The translations under genes were made by a program, and so were the position numbers. From Hyphomonadaceae bacterium (GTDB taxonomy: Bacteria; Pseudomonadota; Alphaproteobacteria; Caulobacterales; Hyphomonadaceae), in contig JADKDU010000027.1 in assembly GCA_016714495.1 (NCBI GenBank), positions 1 to 64,000 on the forward strand: 64,000 nt of DNA, read 5' to 3'. Position 1 is the stretch's first letter. Each line of letters opens with the position of its first letter. The notes under the pieces are model-generated. The model saw nothing but the letters and a program-made list of their open reading frames with translations. It did no database searches and was not told the DNA's origin. This document shows positions 1-8,475 of the stretch, piece after piece.

Positions 1-99
1 GCGGCTGCTCACCAATACCGTAAGCGTCCGGTGGTCGCACATCCGTCAGGTGTTGGAGGGCCTTCCGTTTTCCAGCTCCACGGCAGCAGCCCTCGTCGA

Positions 100-1661
100 G
101 GCGGCTGGCGTGGTGTCCGGCGAAAGCATGCGGGTGAGTAATGTCCGGGAGCCATGCGTGTGGGCTCGACCCTGCCCAGTTTTTGCCGGGTTTCGATCAG
201 CCACCTCGATGACCAGCCCAACGCCCGGCCTCCCACTGCCAGATCCGGCGAACAGGATAAGTCTGGGGTTTGAGCGCTACCGGCTGGACCGCTGCCCGCC
301 CGACGGGATTGGTGTCGAGTTCTAGGCGCCCGTCGTCGAGGAACTGCGTCAGGCCGTCCCACCGGGTGAGGGTATTACCGCATTGCCTCGGCGCGAGCTT
401 CCCGCGAGGAGGCAGGCTGGGCAGCGTCGCTTCAGCTTCAGCTTTTGCAAACGCATCCACGATCGGCTTTGAGCGCGTTTGGCGGACTGCCAACCGTGCG
501 CACGGTATCCATTTCCTTTCGCACCCGCTTTTCCACCGCGTATTAAAAACGTGATGCGGCGTAGGCGCTTCGGTCGCCAGCGGCGTCACTCTTCAGCTTC
601 GGCGATCTTTACGTACCCCCCGCGCCGCGTCAGCCCAGCAGGCGGCGAGCCTCGACCCTGCTGCTGGCCGTCAACTGCCCGAACCCAGCGTCACCATCGA
701 CGTGCAGCACGCCGCCGAAACTGGCGCCAGGACGTGCCTCCGGCCGTTCGGCTGTCCGATCAGGCGCGTGGATAAAGACTGTTGCTGGCGGATCCGCGTT
801 GCTCCACCTCGCTGCTTCCCGGGCATAGGCCCAGAGCCTCGCTGACCTGGTCCGCAACCGGGATCGAGCACCCGGAACCGGTGAAGTCGTCAGCGAACAG
901 GAGCGTCGGAGGTGAACACATGCTCACTCAGCCGGCGGCGGTATTTCGCCACCACCATAGCTTCCCGCCGGGACCCATAAACCGGGCAGCGTCGAACGCG
1001 GCAGCCCGACGCCATGATTCGCAGAAGACTCCTTGATTGCCGATAGAGAGGGGGGTGGATCGCGGTATTTGATGATTAGCACCTGGGCGATAAGGTTTCG
1101 GGGTTGCGAGGCTATTTGCGATCAGTTGCTTCTGCGCAGGCGCCTCTGCACCACGTTTTTGCGGGAGGCAGAAGTAAGACGGACGCAGGATTACGCTACA
1201 CCCTCAGCCGCGCAGTGAACCCGCCCGAGCATCTCGCCGACGTTCTCACCGATGGCGGGAACTTTCGCCTCTCCGCAGCAGGATAAGCATCGCCGCCGAT
1301 ATCGAGGACGACGTTTTCGCGCGGAAGATGGTCTTGCAGCGGCTTGGGCGAAGGTGACGAGGCGGATCGGGCTGGCGCGCTTTTCCGAAACGCTTTCTTC
1401 GATGCGCGGGCGGATATCGGGCGTCGGTGATCTTCAAGGGGCGCAGCAGGAGTTGGATTCAGTCGAGCCGCTCCGAGCGTTTGCCGAACCGTGCCTCCGC
1501 TGAAGCTGCTTGATAAGCGCCTGCAGTTCGCCGACTTCGCCATCGCGGGCAGCGACCGCTCCCGCCATGTCGCGCACCAGGCGCTGCAGGAGTTCACGCC
1601 GTCGGACGGGAGATTGTCCAGTACCGAGCCGCATGCCTGATCTCTGGCCGCGTTCGGACAT
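100..1661 (-). pseudogene. IS66 transposase TnpC, multiply frameshifted
   Basis: Pieces in different minus-strand frames line up in order with the IS66 TnpC transposase. The N-terminal coiled-coil/LIKQLQRR segment is near 1480-1661. The zinc-binding part (LPRENVVLDIGGDAYP, followed in another frame by CCGGEVPAIGENVGEM) is near 1240-1330. The catalytic-domain stretch LWAYARE...APDRTAERPEA...GGVLHVDG is at 680-860. The C-terminal part with SKPIVDAF and DGLTQFLDDGRLELD is at 270-470. The family normally has about 500-550 residues in one frame. Here stops and frame changes occur every 100-300 bases. The exact 3' limit is uncertain. Confidence 0.8.
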
Positions 1662-1696
1662 GACCGCTTAAGAGGAATGGGGTGAGCGCCGGATTT

Positions 1697-2093
1697 TTCT
1701 CATCGTCTCTGGTCTAAGCGGTTTCGGTCGGTTTCCATCGACGTTCGGGATTCTCGCCAGTCGATGCCTCGGGAGAGCAGAAGTGCGAGTTGGCCCGAGG
1801 AGAGCGCGACCGCATCGCCGTGCCTTCAGGCTCATCATCGGGCCAGGCGAACACGCTTTAAGATCAAGACGCCTGGGCGAAACAGGCGGAGGCCGGCGCC
1901 ATCCCAGAAACAAAATCTTTGGATGACGTTCGCTTTCCGGCTGCGGAAGCAGAACATATCGCTGCAGAAGGGACCGAGCTTTCATAGCCTTCTTGCACAA
2001 GCGCGGAGAGACCCTCCTGGCCGCCTTGGCGCATATCCGTGTGGCTGAATCGCGGGATGAATCTTTGACGCTAGCGAGTGGGATTATCATCGG
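1697..2093 (-). pseudogene. IS66 accessory protein TnpB, frameshifted
   Basis: In minus-strand frames this region shows the hallmarks of IS66 TnpB, about 115 residues in intact elements. There is an N-terminal IIPLASVK, then HTDMR in a second frame near 2040, FVFRSRKANVI with FWDGAGL near 1930-1870, and the C-terminal signature QLALLLSRGIDW near 1770. At least two frame changes separate these pieces. It sits between the tnpA and tnpC remnants, as in intact IS66 elements. Confidence 0.72.
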
Positions 2094-2109
2094 TTGCTTT
2101 CTCTGTTAA

Positions 2110-2485
2110 GGCGACCTGTTCGCGGACGGTGGCGGGATCAGCCTTCAGCGATCGCGGCGTACACATGCCGGCCATCGCCGATGTCCACGGGCGTCATGCT
2201 CTTCCGGTGCCGGGACCAGCCCGTCCAGTATCAGCGGGGACGATCCGGCGTCCGGCGCCGGTGGTGACCGAAGCGCCGGGCGCGTTTGCGGTTTACGGCG
2301 AAGGCCACCGGACCCAGTCAGCGAATACCGGTACGTTGGTGACGATGCCATGCCTGGGGCAGACGTCTTTCGGCGCGGGGACGTCCCGCACCTCGGACCC
2401 CGCCACGATGGCCTGTTTCTCCCTGCCGCTTCAGTTGCTCCTGGCGGGCGTGACGGGGAGGTTTTGGCGGCGCGGTTTCCGTCAG
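2110..2485 (-). pseudogene. IS66 accessory protein TnpA, frameshifted
   Basis: Minus-strand pieces resemble IS66 TnpA, a small HTH protein: RQEQLKRQGE, then QAIVA and VCPRHGIV in another frame near 2340-2440, and a tail with GLVPAPEE and DPATVREQVALTEK near 2110-2200. They occupy the expected position upstream of tnpB. The reading frame is broken several times. The start is uncertain because no clear methionine survives in the right frame. Confidence 0.6.
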
Positions 2486-2509
2486 GCGCCAAATCCGCCG
2501 CTTGCTTTC

Positions 2510-3250
2510 AGCAGCGCTGCTTGTCTTGCGTGCAGCGTTCGGGGACGCGCTGAAGCGGCAACCATCTCCCGCGCCAGTCGGCCTGGAGGAATCTCCTCGA
2601 AACGGATGCGCTATTCGCGCAAGGTGGAGGGCAGAGCTGAGCCTTGGCATACGCCTGCGCGAGAAGCTGCCCACAGCATCGCTTCGACATGCATCGCCTG
2701 CAACGCCGCAACGGCCTTGCCTCCCGCGCCGATCGATGACGTGAGATGCCGTCCAAACCAGGCGTTTTCCTTTCGGTCAAGATATGCGGGCAAGCTGTTT
2801 GACCCGATAGAATATTTGAATCGGTGAAGGCCGTGGGGAGAGCGACAGAATAGCTGCGCTTCATCCGTGGCTCGCCAAATAGGCCTCGACATATCATTCC
2901 GTAGGTCTCGGCACCGAGGTATTGACTGGCTTCGCCTGCCTTTATCGGACGTCTCTCAATCCTGTGAGAGAACGCTGTGATCCAAAACCAGTGCGGAACA
3001 CCGTGTAACGACCGGACGAAAGAACACCGCGCGGGCCGGAATTCTTTCGCGCCCAATCGGATATCGGTGAAGTGAGGTGAGGTGGCGTGGGTGCAAGATA
3101 AAGCACGTACCCAGATGCTGCGGGCCTTGGGCCCTGTCTGCACATAAGATTTCCACGGTGGATTTGACTCCGTGTACCGTGGATGTGCCGCATTTTCGCG
3201 AGCGTGGTGCAAGCAGTAGAAAGTCGTGTTGAGGTAGCCATTCTTGACGC
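2510..3250. other. Unassigned 740-base stretch between IS66 remnant and relaxase
   Basis: Open frames occur on both strands but none looks like a family I recognise. The minus-strand frame at 2611-2892 contains SSIGAGGKAVAALQAMHVEAML, whose regular helical pattern could be a real protein fragment. It has no clear ribosome-binding site and neighbouring frames of similar length overlap it. The stretch is most likely decayed mobile-element sequence. Confidence 0.4.
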
Positions 3251-4793
3251 ATGGATGGCGAGACAGACGACATCATCTTTGAGCCAAGGGTCGGGCGCGC
3301 AGGCCGGGATAGCGGTGCGTCGCTTCTAAAGCTGCGCACGGCGATCCGTATCGCAGAGTCGTATTGCTCGGGCCAGCATCATCATCTCGATCAGCGGCCA
3401 CGCCCGTCACGCAGCGGGGCCGCGGGCTCACTTCGTCAAAGCGCCGCGGCAAGTCCGCGTCCCGTGTTGGCGGGTCAGCGGCGTGTCGTTGTGAAACGCG
3501 GTTTATCTCCACAGCGGTGCCAGGGAGCGCCGCTTCGCGTGCATGTCGCTTACCTTGCGCGTGACGGGCGTCAGACCAGCCCGGAGCGGCCTGAGGCAAT
3601 GGGAGTCCAGCCGAAACCTGAGCTCGACAGATCGGTATCTTATCTGTCTCGGGAAGCGGATAGCGCCGGAGCCGGGCTGTCCTTCTACAACCAGCGGGAG
3701 AGCGATCTCGATGGCAAGGCGCTGACCTCTGCCTGGGTCAATGACACACGGCATTTCCGGCTGATCATCAGCGCCGAAGACGGTCCAGCTTTGGGCGACC
3801 TTCGCCCATTCATCCGGGAAGTCATGACCGGCTTGGAGGCGAAAACCGGAACCCAGCTGGAATGGATCGCCGTCGATCATCACGACACCGACAATCCTCA
3901 CACGCATATCCTGGTGCGCGGCCGGCGCTCGGACGGACGAGATCTGTTCATTCCGCCGAAGCTCATCGGCTCCGGTATCCGCGAGCATGCGCAGGAAATC
4001 GTCACCCGAGAAGGCGACCTCAACGCCCGGCTCAAGGTGATGGCGACGCACGCCGAAGTTGAAAAAGTTGTCTCAGCTTCACGGCTTGGGAAAGACGCCG
4101 GAACGATCCGGGAAGCAGAGCATACGAAGCTGTCGACTGGCGAGCTGGTTCACTTCGGACCCCTCGACGACCTGGGTGAAACATTTCTCGCGATCGTTGA
4201 AAACGAACATGGCGAGCTGCGGTACGCAACGCTCGAAAGGGCCGACGATCTGGCCCGGCTGGACGGCGTTCAAGTTGGTGCGAATGTCGCCTTCGAACCG
4301 CGCTTCACCTGCCGTTGCGGGATCAGGTGAAAGCGATTGGACCGACAAGGCTGGATCGCATCCTGTCGGGCTCGGAGCAGCGCCTTACCGGCAAGGGCAG
4401 AGTAGCCGCCGCCGAATCTGTCGCGCTTCAACAGCGACGAATGTTCCTCATCGAGCAAGGCTTGATGGGCGCCAGCGACGAGAAGCTGGGCGGGCACGCG
4501 ATGGTGAGCATGGCTAGGGCCGAATTGGCTGAAGCCGCGCGCCGCGTGTCGCAGCAGCTGGGCGTACCGGTCCCGACGCAGCATCGCGGCTCGGTAGAAG
4601 GCGCGTACGTGCAGCGCGTGGATCTCGCACAAGGCCGGATGGCGATCATCCTTCAGGAGCGCCAAGCGTTCATTGTGCCATGGCGTCCGACGCTGGGCGT
4701 TTTGCTGGCCGCGAAGTGCGTGGAGCTATCCGCGGTAACGGCCTGTCCTGGGCGCTGAGTAGCAAGCGGAGTCAGAGTTTGCCGCCAATGTGA
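3251..4793 (+). pseudogene. Relaxase/mobilization nuclease (DUF3363 type), frameshifted
   Basis: This resembles the VirD2-like relaxases with a C-terminal DUF3363 domain found on alphaproteobacterial integrative and conjugative elements. Such proteins nick the transfer origin and stay attached to the DNA strand. The first frame (3251-4330) has an N-terminal basic segment (RRVVVKRG), then RLIISAEDG, ALGDLRPF and the metal-binding histidine motif VDHHDTDNPHTHILVRG at about residues 215-231. Near 4300 the frame shifts. DQVKAIGPTRLDR, FLIEQGL and IVPWRP continue in the frame of 4315-4758, and a third frame supplies RGNGLSWALSSKR to a stop at 4793. The frame changes predict a truncated product. 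No type IV secretion genes are nearby. Confidence 0.78.
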
Positions 4794-5097
4794 CGATCCA
4801 CGGCGGAAACACCGCATTTTCAGCTGCCGCACGAGTGGAGTGGCGACCGGCCGGTCAGTGTGAATGAGTTATAAAGTCAGGAGTGAGGGTCATGTCCAAA
4901 GAAGGCGATCAGGTCTGAAGCAACGCGGAAGCAACCAGATCTCTTTCCTTTGAACCGAAGCCAAGTCTCTCAGGACATGTCGCTTCAGAGGTCGAGGAAC
5001 GCGAGGTGGTCGACCAAGCGTCTCCACTGAAGCCAAAGCACCGCCTAAGCCGAGGGCAGTCGAGACGACCTCTATTCAGACAATTCTTGTCCGGCCG
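4794..5097. other. Intergenic stretch without a recognisable gene
   Basis: There are 304 bases between the relaxase remnant and the excisionase-like gene. A possible ribosome-binding site and start (AGGAGTGAGGGTCATG near 4880) opens only a very short frame. Nothing resembling an RNA gene or a strong terminator was seen. Confidence 0.4.
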
Positions 5098-5304
5098 GTG
5101 CACCTTCTCGATGTTAGTGCCGCTGCTGCGTGGCTAGGCCTGTCGAAATCTACGCTCGACAAAATGAGATGCTACGGGACGGGTCCGCGCTTCATCAGGG
5201 CTTCGGGCAAAGCAGTGCGGTATGATCCCGCTGACCTGGCCGCATTTGCTGACGGTCGTCGTCAGCATCGGACAAGTGATCCGGCGCCCACCAACGCTAC
5301 CTAA
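5098..5304 (+). CDS. Excisionase-like helix-turn-helix protein (AlpA/MerR type)
   Basis: This 68-residue protein has the winged-helix fold of HTH_17/AlpA excisionases. LLDVSAAAAWLGLSKSTLDKMR forms the helix-turn-helix, GPRFIRASGKAVRYDPADL the wing, and the tail is short and polar. Such proteins are usually the recombination directionality factor or a small regulator of the adjacent integrase. The start is a GTG at 5098. The open frame continues upstream without an ATG, so the start is uncertain. Its stop codon overlaps the stop of the convergent integrase by two bases, a compact int/xis arrangement. It appears intact, unlike its partners. Confidence 0.72.
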   Translation: MHLLDVSAAAAWLGLSKSTLDKMRCYGTGPRFIRASGKAVRYDPADLAAFADGRRQHRTSDPAPTNAT

Positions 5305-6351
5305 CGACGCTTAGCGAGCGTTGCGTAGAGGTTCTCGGGGCGAAGCTGAGTGTACCGCTTCAGCATCTTCCAGTCCTTGTGCCCCGTCACAAGCGGGACC
5401 TGCTCGATCGTGAGGCCAGCCTCGAACAGGCGACTGGTCCCTTCGTGACGAAGGTCATGGAAGTGAAGATCAATGATGCCGGCTTCTTCGCAGGCGCGCC
5501 GGAAAGCGGTGCCCACCGATCGTCCATTGTACGGAAAGCAGCGACCCTTGTCGCTGACTTGCTTGCGATGTTGTTCAAGTATTTCAAGCGCATCATACCC
5601 TGTGACGTCGAGAAGCGGCACCCGCTGATCATTGCCGTCCTTTTTCCGTGGATCCTTTCGGTCAGCCACGAGAATGGTACGCGTGCGCGGATCGAGGTCT
5701 TTCCATTCGATGCGCATGATCTCGTCTAGGCGCATTGCAGTCGCGATTGCGAATTTGACGATGGTAGCCAGAGGCAACGCAGTGCCACGATTGGACCTGA
5801 AACGTGCGAACAGGGTTTCGAGTTCTGCTTCCGTCGGACGCCGGTCACGTTCCAGGCCGCGCCCGAGCGCGTCCATGCGGCGCAGTGCGACCCGGGCCAG
5901 CCTTACGGCATCGGTATTCACTTGCAGTCCATGCAATGCTGCAGCGTGGGTCAAAACCGTACCGATGAAGGAAATGTCGATTGCAAGCGTGGCCGGGCCG
6001 GCGCCTTCAGCAGCTCGCTCTCGGCCGTATCGAATAAGCCGCTCGCGTGTCAGACCGGAGACTTGCTCGCTGCCGAGTTCAAGCAGAGCCGACGTAAGAC
6101 GTGGTCCTTGGACCGACGCAGCGGTTTCCATATTGCTGGAGGTCGTCAATATGAAGATCGATCAGCGATCCGAACGTGTCTTTTGTGGTGATGCGAGTGG
6201 CAGACGGGTCAATGTCGTTATCGATCGCGCGCTCGACATCTCGGGCCCACGCCTCGGCGTCGGCCTTCATCCTAAAAGTCTTGGTCAGGACCTTGCCTGC
6301 ACGCCTGACTTGGGCTCTCCAGCTGCCTGCACGTTTGTCGACGGAGGCCAT
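5301..6351 (-). pseudogene. Tyrosine recombinase/integrase, one frameshift
   Basis: The N-terminal part (6351 down to about 6140) is the arm-binding/SAM-like region, starting MASVDKRAGSWRAQVRR. After a frame change between about 6080 and 6140 the rest continues to 5301. The catalytic domain has ATAMRLDEIMRIEW (first Arg), a beta-hairpin region with KDPRKKDG (candidate Lys), HFHDLRHEGTSR (HxxR), VTGHKDW (His) and the tyrosine in MLKRYTQL, so all catalytic residues are visible. A single indel separates the two halves, so it is either inactivated or a sequencing error. It is divergent from, and immediately beside, the 5' end of dusA, which suggests a dusA-specific integrase. Confidence 0.85.
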
Positions 6352-6383
6352 ATGTCACCCCTCCATGACGCAGGTTGAATATC

Positions 6384-6456
6384 TGACACACTGGTGACAC
6401 ACGCAGATCGGAAACAGCTGGAAACACCAGGAACCTTGAGCGAACATCGTGACACA
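6384..6456 (+). repeat. Three TGACACA direct repeats between integrase and dusA
   Basis: TGACACA occurs at 6384, 6395 and 6450 in the same orientation, in the 140 bases between the integrase start and dusA. Short direct repeats beside an integrase and its insertion site are typical of arm-type integrase or excisionase binding sites. The function is inferred. Confidence 0.4.
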
Positions 6457-6494
6457 AATCCAAAATCTTGTTCTTTGATGTTCCGCGATTTTTC

Positions 6495-7496
6495 ATGAAA
6501 TATCAAGCACATAGGTTCTGTACCGCGCCCATGATGGACTGGACCGACCGGAATTGCCGAGCGTTCCATCGGCAGCTGTCGCGGCGAGCGTTGCTTTATA
6601 CCGAGATGGTCACAGCCGATGCTGTGATGCACGGGCGGCGGGATCGGCTGCTTGGGTTCGATGAGATCGAACAACCTGTGGCGCTGCAACTTGGCGGATC
6701 GGAGCCGGCGAAGCTGGCCGAGGCGGCGCGGATAGGCGCGGCTTATGGATACTGCGAAATCAATCTCAATGTCGGTTGCCCGTCGGAGCGCGTGCAATCC
6801 GGCGCATTCGGCGCCTGCCTGATGCGCGAGCCCGACCTCGTGGCGGATTGCCTGTCCGCCATGCGCGAGGCGGTCTCCATCCCCGTCACGGTGAAACATC
6901 GCCTCGGCGTCGATGCCGACGAGCCACGCGATCGTCTGTTCTCCTTTGTCGACTTGCTGGCCAAGGCCGGCACGACCACCTTTATCGTTCACGCGCGCAA
7001 GGCATGGCTGAGTGGTCTGTCGCCAAAAGAAAACCGCGAACTGCCGCCGCTCGACTACGACATCGTAGCCGACCTCAAGCGTGCGCGCCCCGATCTTGAA
7101 ATCATCCTCAATGGCGGCATCACCGAACTCCGCACGGCGCAGCGCGAGCTGGCGCGTGTCGATGGCGTCATGCTCGGCCGCGCCGCCTACCATGATCCTG
7201 CGCTACTGCTCGCCGTGGACGCCTGCATTTTCGGAGACGACGCGCCAGTGCGCGCCGCCGATCAGGCTGCCCGCGACTTTCGGCCTTGGGTTCTACAGCG
7301 TCTGTCGGAAGGCGTTGCGCTTCACGCGATCACGCGCCACATGCTCGGCTTGTTCGCAGGTAGACCCGGCGCGCGTCAGTGGCGGCGCATACTGTCCGAG
7401 AAGGCGCCCGGCGCACGCGGCGTGCAGGCCGTCGCAATTTATGACGCAGCTCTCGACGCGCTCACGTCGCGCGAACCCACGGCAACCGCCGAATAG
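6495..7496 (+). CDS. dusA: tRNA-dihydrouridine(20/20a) synthase DusA
   Basis: DusA is an FMN enzyme that reduces uridine 20/20a in the tRNA D-loop. The 333-residue product has the N-terminal flavin loop APMMDWTDRNC, NLNVGCPSERVQSG followed by FGACLM (catalytic cysteine), VTVKHRLGVD, HARKAWL and NGGI of the TIM barrel. I chose ATG 6495, which gives MKYQAHRF just before the conserved core. An upstream in-frame ATG at 6468 would add nine residues probably contributed by the inserted element. It lies directly beside the integrase. The reading frame is intact, so the island appears to have restored a usable 5' end. Confidence 0.93.
   Translation: MKYQAHRFCTAPMMDWTDRNCRAFHRQLSRRALLYTEMVTADAVMHGRRDRLLGFDEIEQPVALQLGGSEPAKLAEAARIGAAYGYCEINLNVGCPSERVQSGAFGACLMREPDLVADCLSAMREAVSIPVTVKHRLGVDADEPRDRLFSFVDLLAKAGTTTFIVHARKAWLSGLSPKENRELPPLDYDIVADLKRARPDLEIILNGGITELRTAQRELARVDGVMLGRAAYHDPALLLAVDACIFGDDAPVRAADQAARDFRPWVLQRLSEGVALHAITRHMLGLFAGRPGARQWRRILSEKAPGARGVQAVAIYDAALDALTSREPTATAE
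6505..6560 (+). other. Candidate attachment site inside the 5' end of dusA
   Basis: Elements that use dusA are known to recombine within its first codons. Here the conserved codons for APMMDWTDR lie about 170 bases from the integrase start. I found no second copy of this sequence between 1 and 6400, so the distal junction must be outside the window or lost. The core boundaries cannot be set from this sequence. Confidence 0.35.
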
Positions 7497-7499
7497 CGT

Positions 7500-8054
7500 T
7501 TATTCGTGAATGATGATCGCGTTGGTCGTCACGTCCCAGCCTTCCAGCCGGTTGAGGAAGCTCATGCCGAGCAGCGAAGTCTCCAGCCCGTCTTCCATAA
7601 TGACGGCGGAAACGTTCTTTACAGTAACGCCATCGATAGTGATCTCGTCGATGACAGTTGTCGCCGCCATCACGCGTCCCGCGGCCGTGCGCACTTCCGC
7701 GTTGCGCTGAAGATTGTCCGTATTGATGCCGAGCCGCCGCGCGTCGCGCCTGCTAAGCGCCACAAGGCTCGCGCCCGTATCAACCAGGAATTTTATCGGT
7801 ATCTTGTTGACCCGCGCCGCCGCCCAGTAATGCCCGTCCGCTTCCTTGCGTAGCGAGGCTGTGCGGATTTGGTGCGAGCTGATTACAGGAAGCTCAGCCT
7901 CGGCCTCGACTTCCTCCGCGATGGCCGGCTTGGCGTCGAGGCGCGGCGTCATCGTGTCCCGCAGGGCCATGAGCCCGAGGGCTGCGGCGCCGAATAGCGC
8001 CAGCGCTGGAAACAGGGCCTTCCTCACCGTGGTCGACTCCCCAAGGGACGTCAT
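7500..8054 (-). CDS. Membrane-anchored clan AA aspartic protease (TIGR02281 type)
   Basis: This retropepsin-like protein has an N-terminal membrane segment (ALFPALALFGAAALGLMAL) and a periplasmic domain. The catalytic signature FLVDTGASLVALS is at about residue 100, and the C-terminal half contains SLLGMSFLNRLEG, typical of the TIGR02281 family of single-domain aspartyl proteases. Such enzymes act as dimers, and their substrates in alphaproteobacteria are generally unknown. The ATG at 8054 was preferred to the one at 8111 because it leaves only a short tail before the membrane segment. It is convergent with dusA, three bases away. Confidence 0.8.
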   Translation of the reverse strand: MTSLGESTTVRKALFPALALFGAAALGLMALRDTMTPRLDAKPAIAEEVEAEAELPVISSHQIRTASLRKEADGHYWAAARVNKIPIKFLVDTGASLVALSRRDARRLGINTDNLQRNAEVRTAAGRVMAATTVIDEITIDGVTVKNVSAVIMEDGLETSLLGMSFLNRLEGWDVTTNAIIIHE

Positions 8055-8117
8055 GCGTCCATGTCTCCTAGCAGATAATCCGCTAGCGAAAAACAAACGG
8101 ACTGCAGTCACATTGCG

Positions 8118-8312
8118 CTATCCCAGTTTGCCCGCCGCCTTCAGAACGTCGATCCGGGCGGGCAGGGCGGCCATGACCCTGTCCCGCTCGTCGTCGGAAA
8201 ATCTGGCCCAGCGGGCGATTTCCCCGAGGGTCCGGCCGCAGCCGAGGCAGTTTCCGGTCTGGCCGTCGACCACGCAAACCTTCACACAGGGGGTTTTGAT
8301 GGGTGTGTGCAT
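8118..8312 (-). CDS. DUF1289-family small cysteine-rich protein
   Basis: This 64-residue protein shows the DUF1289 pattern: CVKVCVVD, then GNCLGCGRTLGEIARW, then a helical C-terminus with DDERDRVMAALP. Four cysteines could bind a metal or an Fe-S cluster. The family is widespread in proteobacteria and has no assigned function. It sits upstream of the aspartic protease gene, on the same strand and 63 bases away, so co-transcription is possible. Confidence 0.82.
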   Translation of the reverse strand: MHTPIKTPCVKVCVVDGQTGNCLGCGRTLGEIARWARFSDDERDRVMAALPARIDVLKAAGKLG

Positions 8313-8475
8313 ACCAGCTTATACCGCCATTTCGGGCTCAGGAGCATCATGACGTAACGTCAATACGACGTAGCGTCCGTCGCCAAAACCGCTTGACGTA
8401 CCTCACGTAAACCAGAGCATGGCCTCGATTCCGTATGGTCGTAATCAGCTTAACGTTACGGCAGGAGCCGACGCC

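Larger units (their letters stand above)
19..2505 (-). mobile_element. Decayed IS66-family insertion sequence
   Basis: Remnants of all three IS66 genes lie in the canonical order tnpA-tnpB-tnpC, read on the minus strand, and each is broken by several frameshifts. The inferred right end starts at 19 with GTAAGCGTCCGGTGG. IS66 ends are known to begin 5'-GTAA. A degraded partner, AAATCCGCCGCTTGC, can be seen at 2491-2505. These limits give about 2.49 kb, the usual IS66 size. The 8 bases outside the two ends (11-18 and 2506-2513) do not match, so no target duplication survives. The element cannot be active by itself. The left-hand limit is better supported than the right-hand one. Confidence 0.75.

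Noticed and set aside
2078..2827. A long plus-strand open frame of 249 residues
   Set aside because: It overlaps the minus-strand IS66 tnpA remnant and its sequence has no protein-like pattern or recognisable family.
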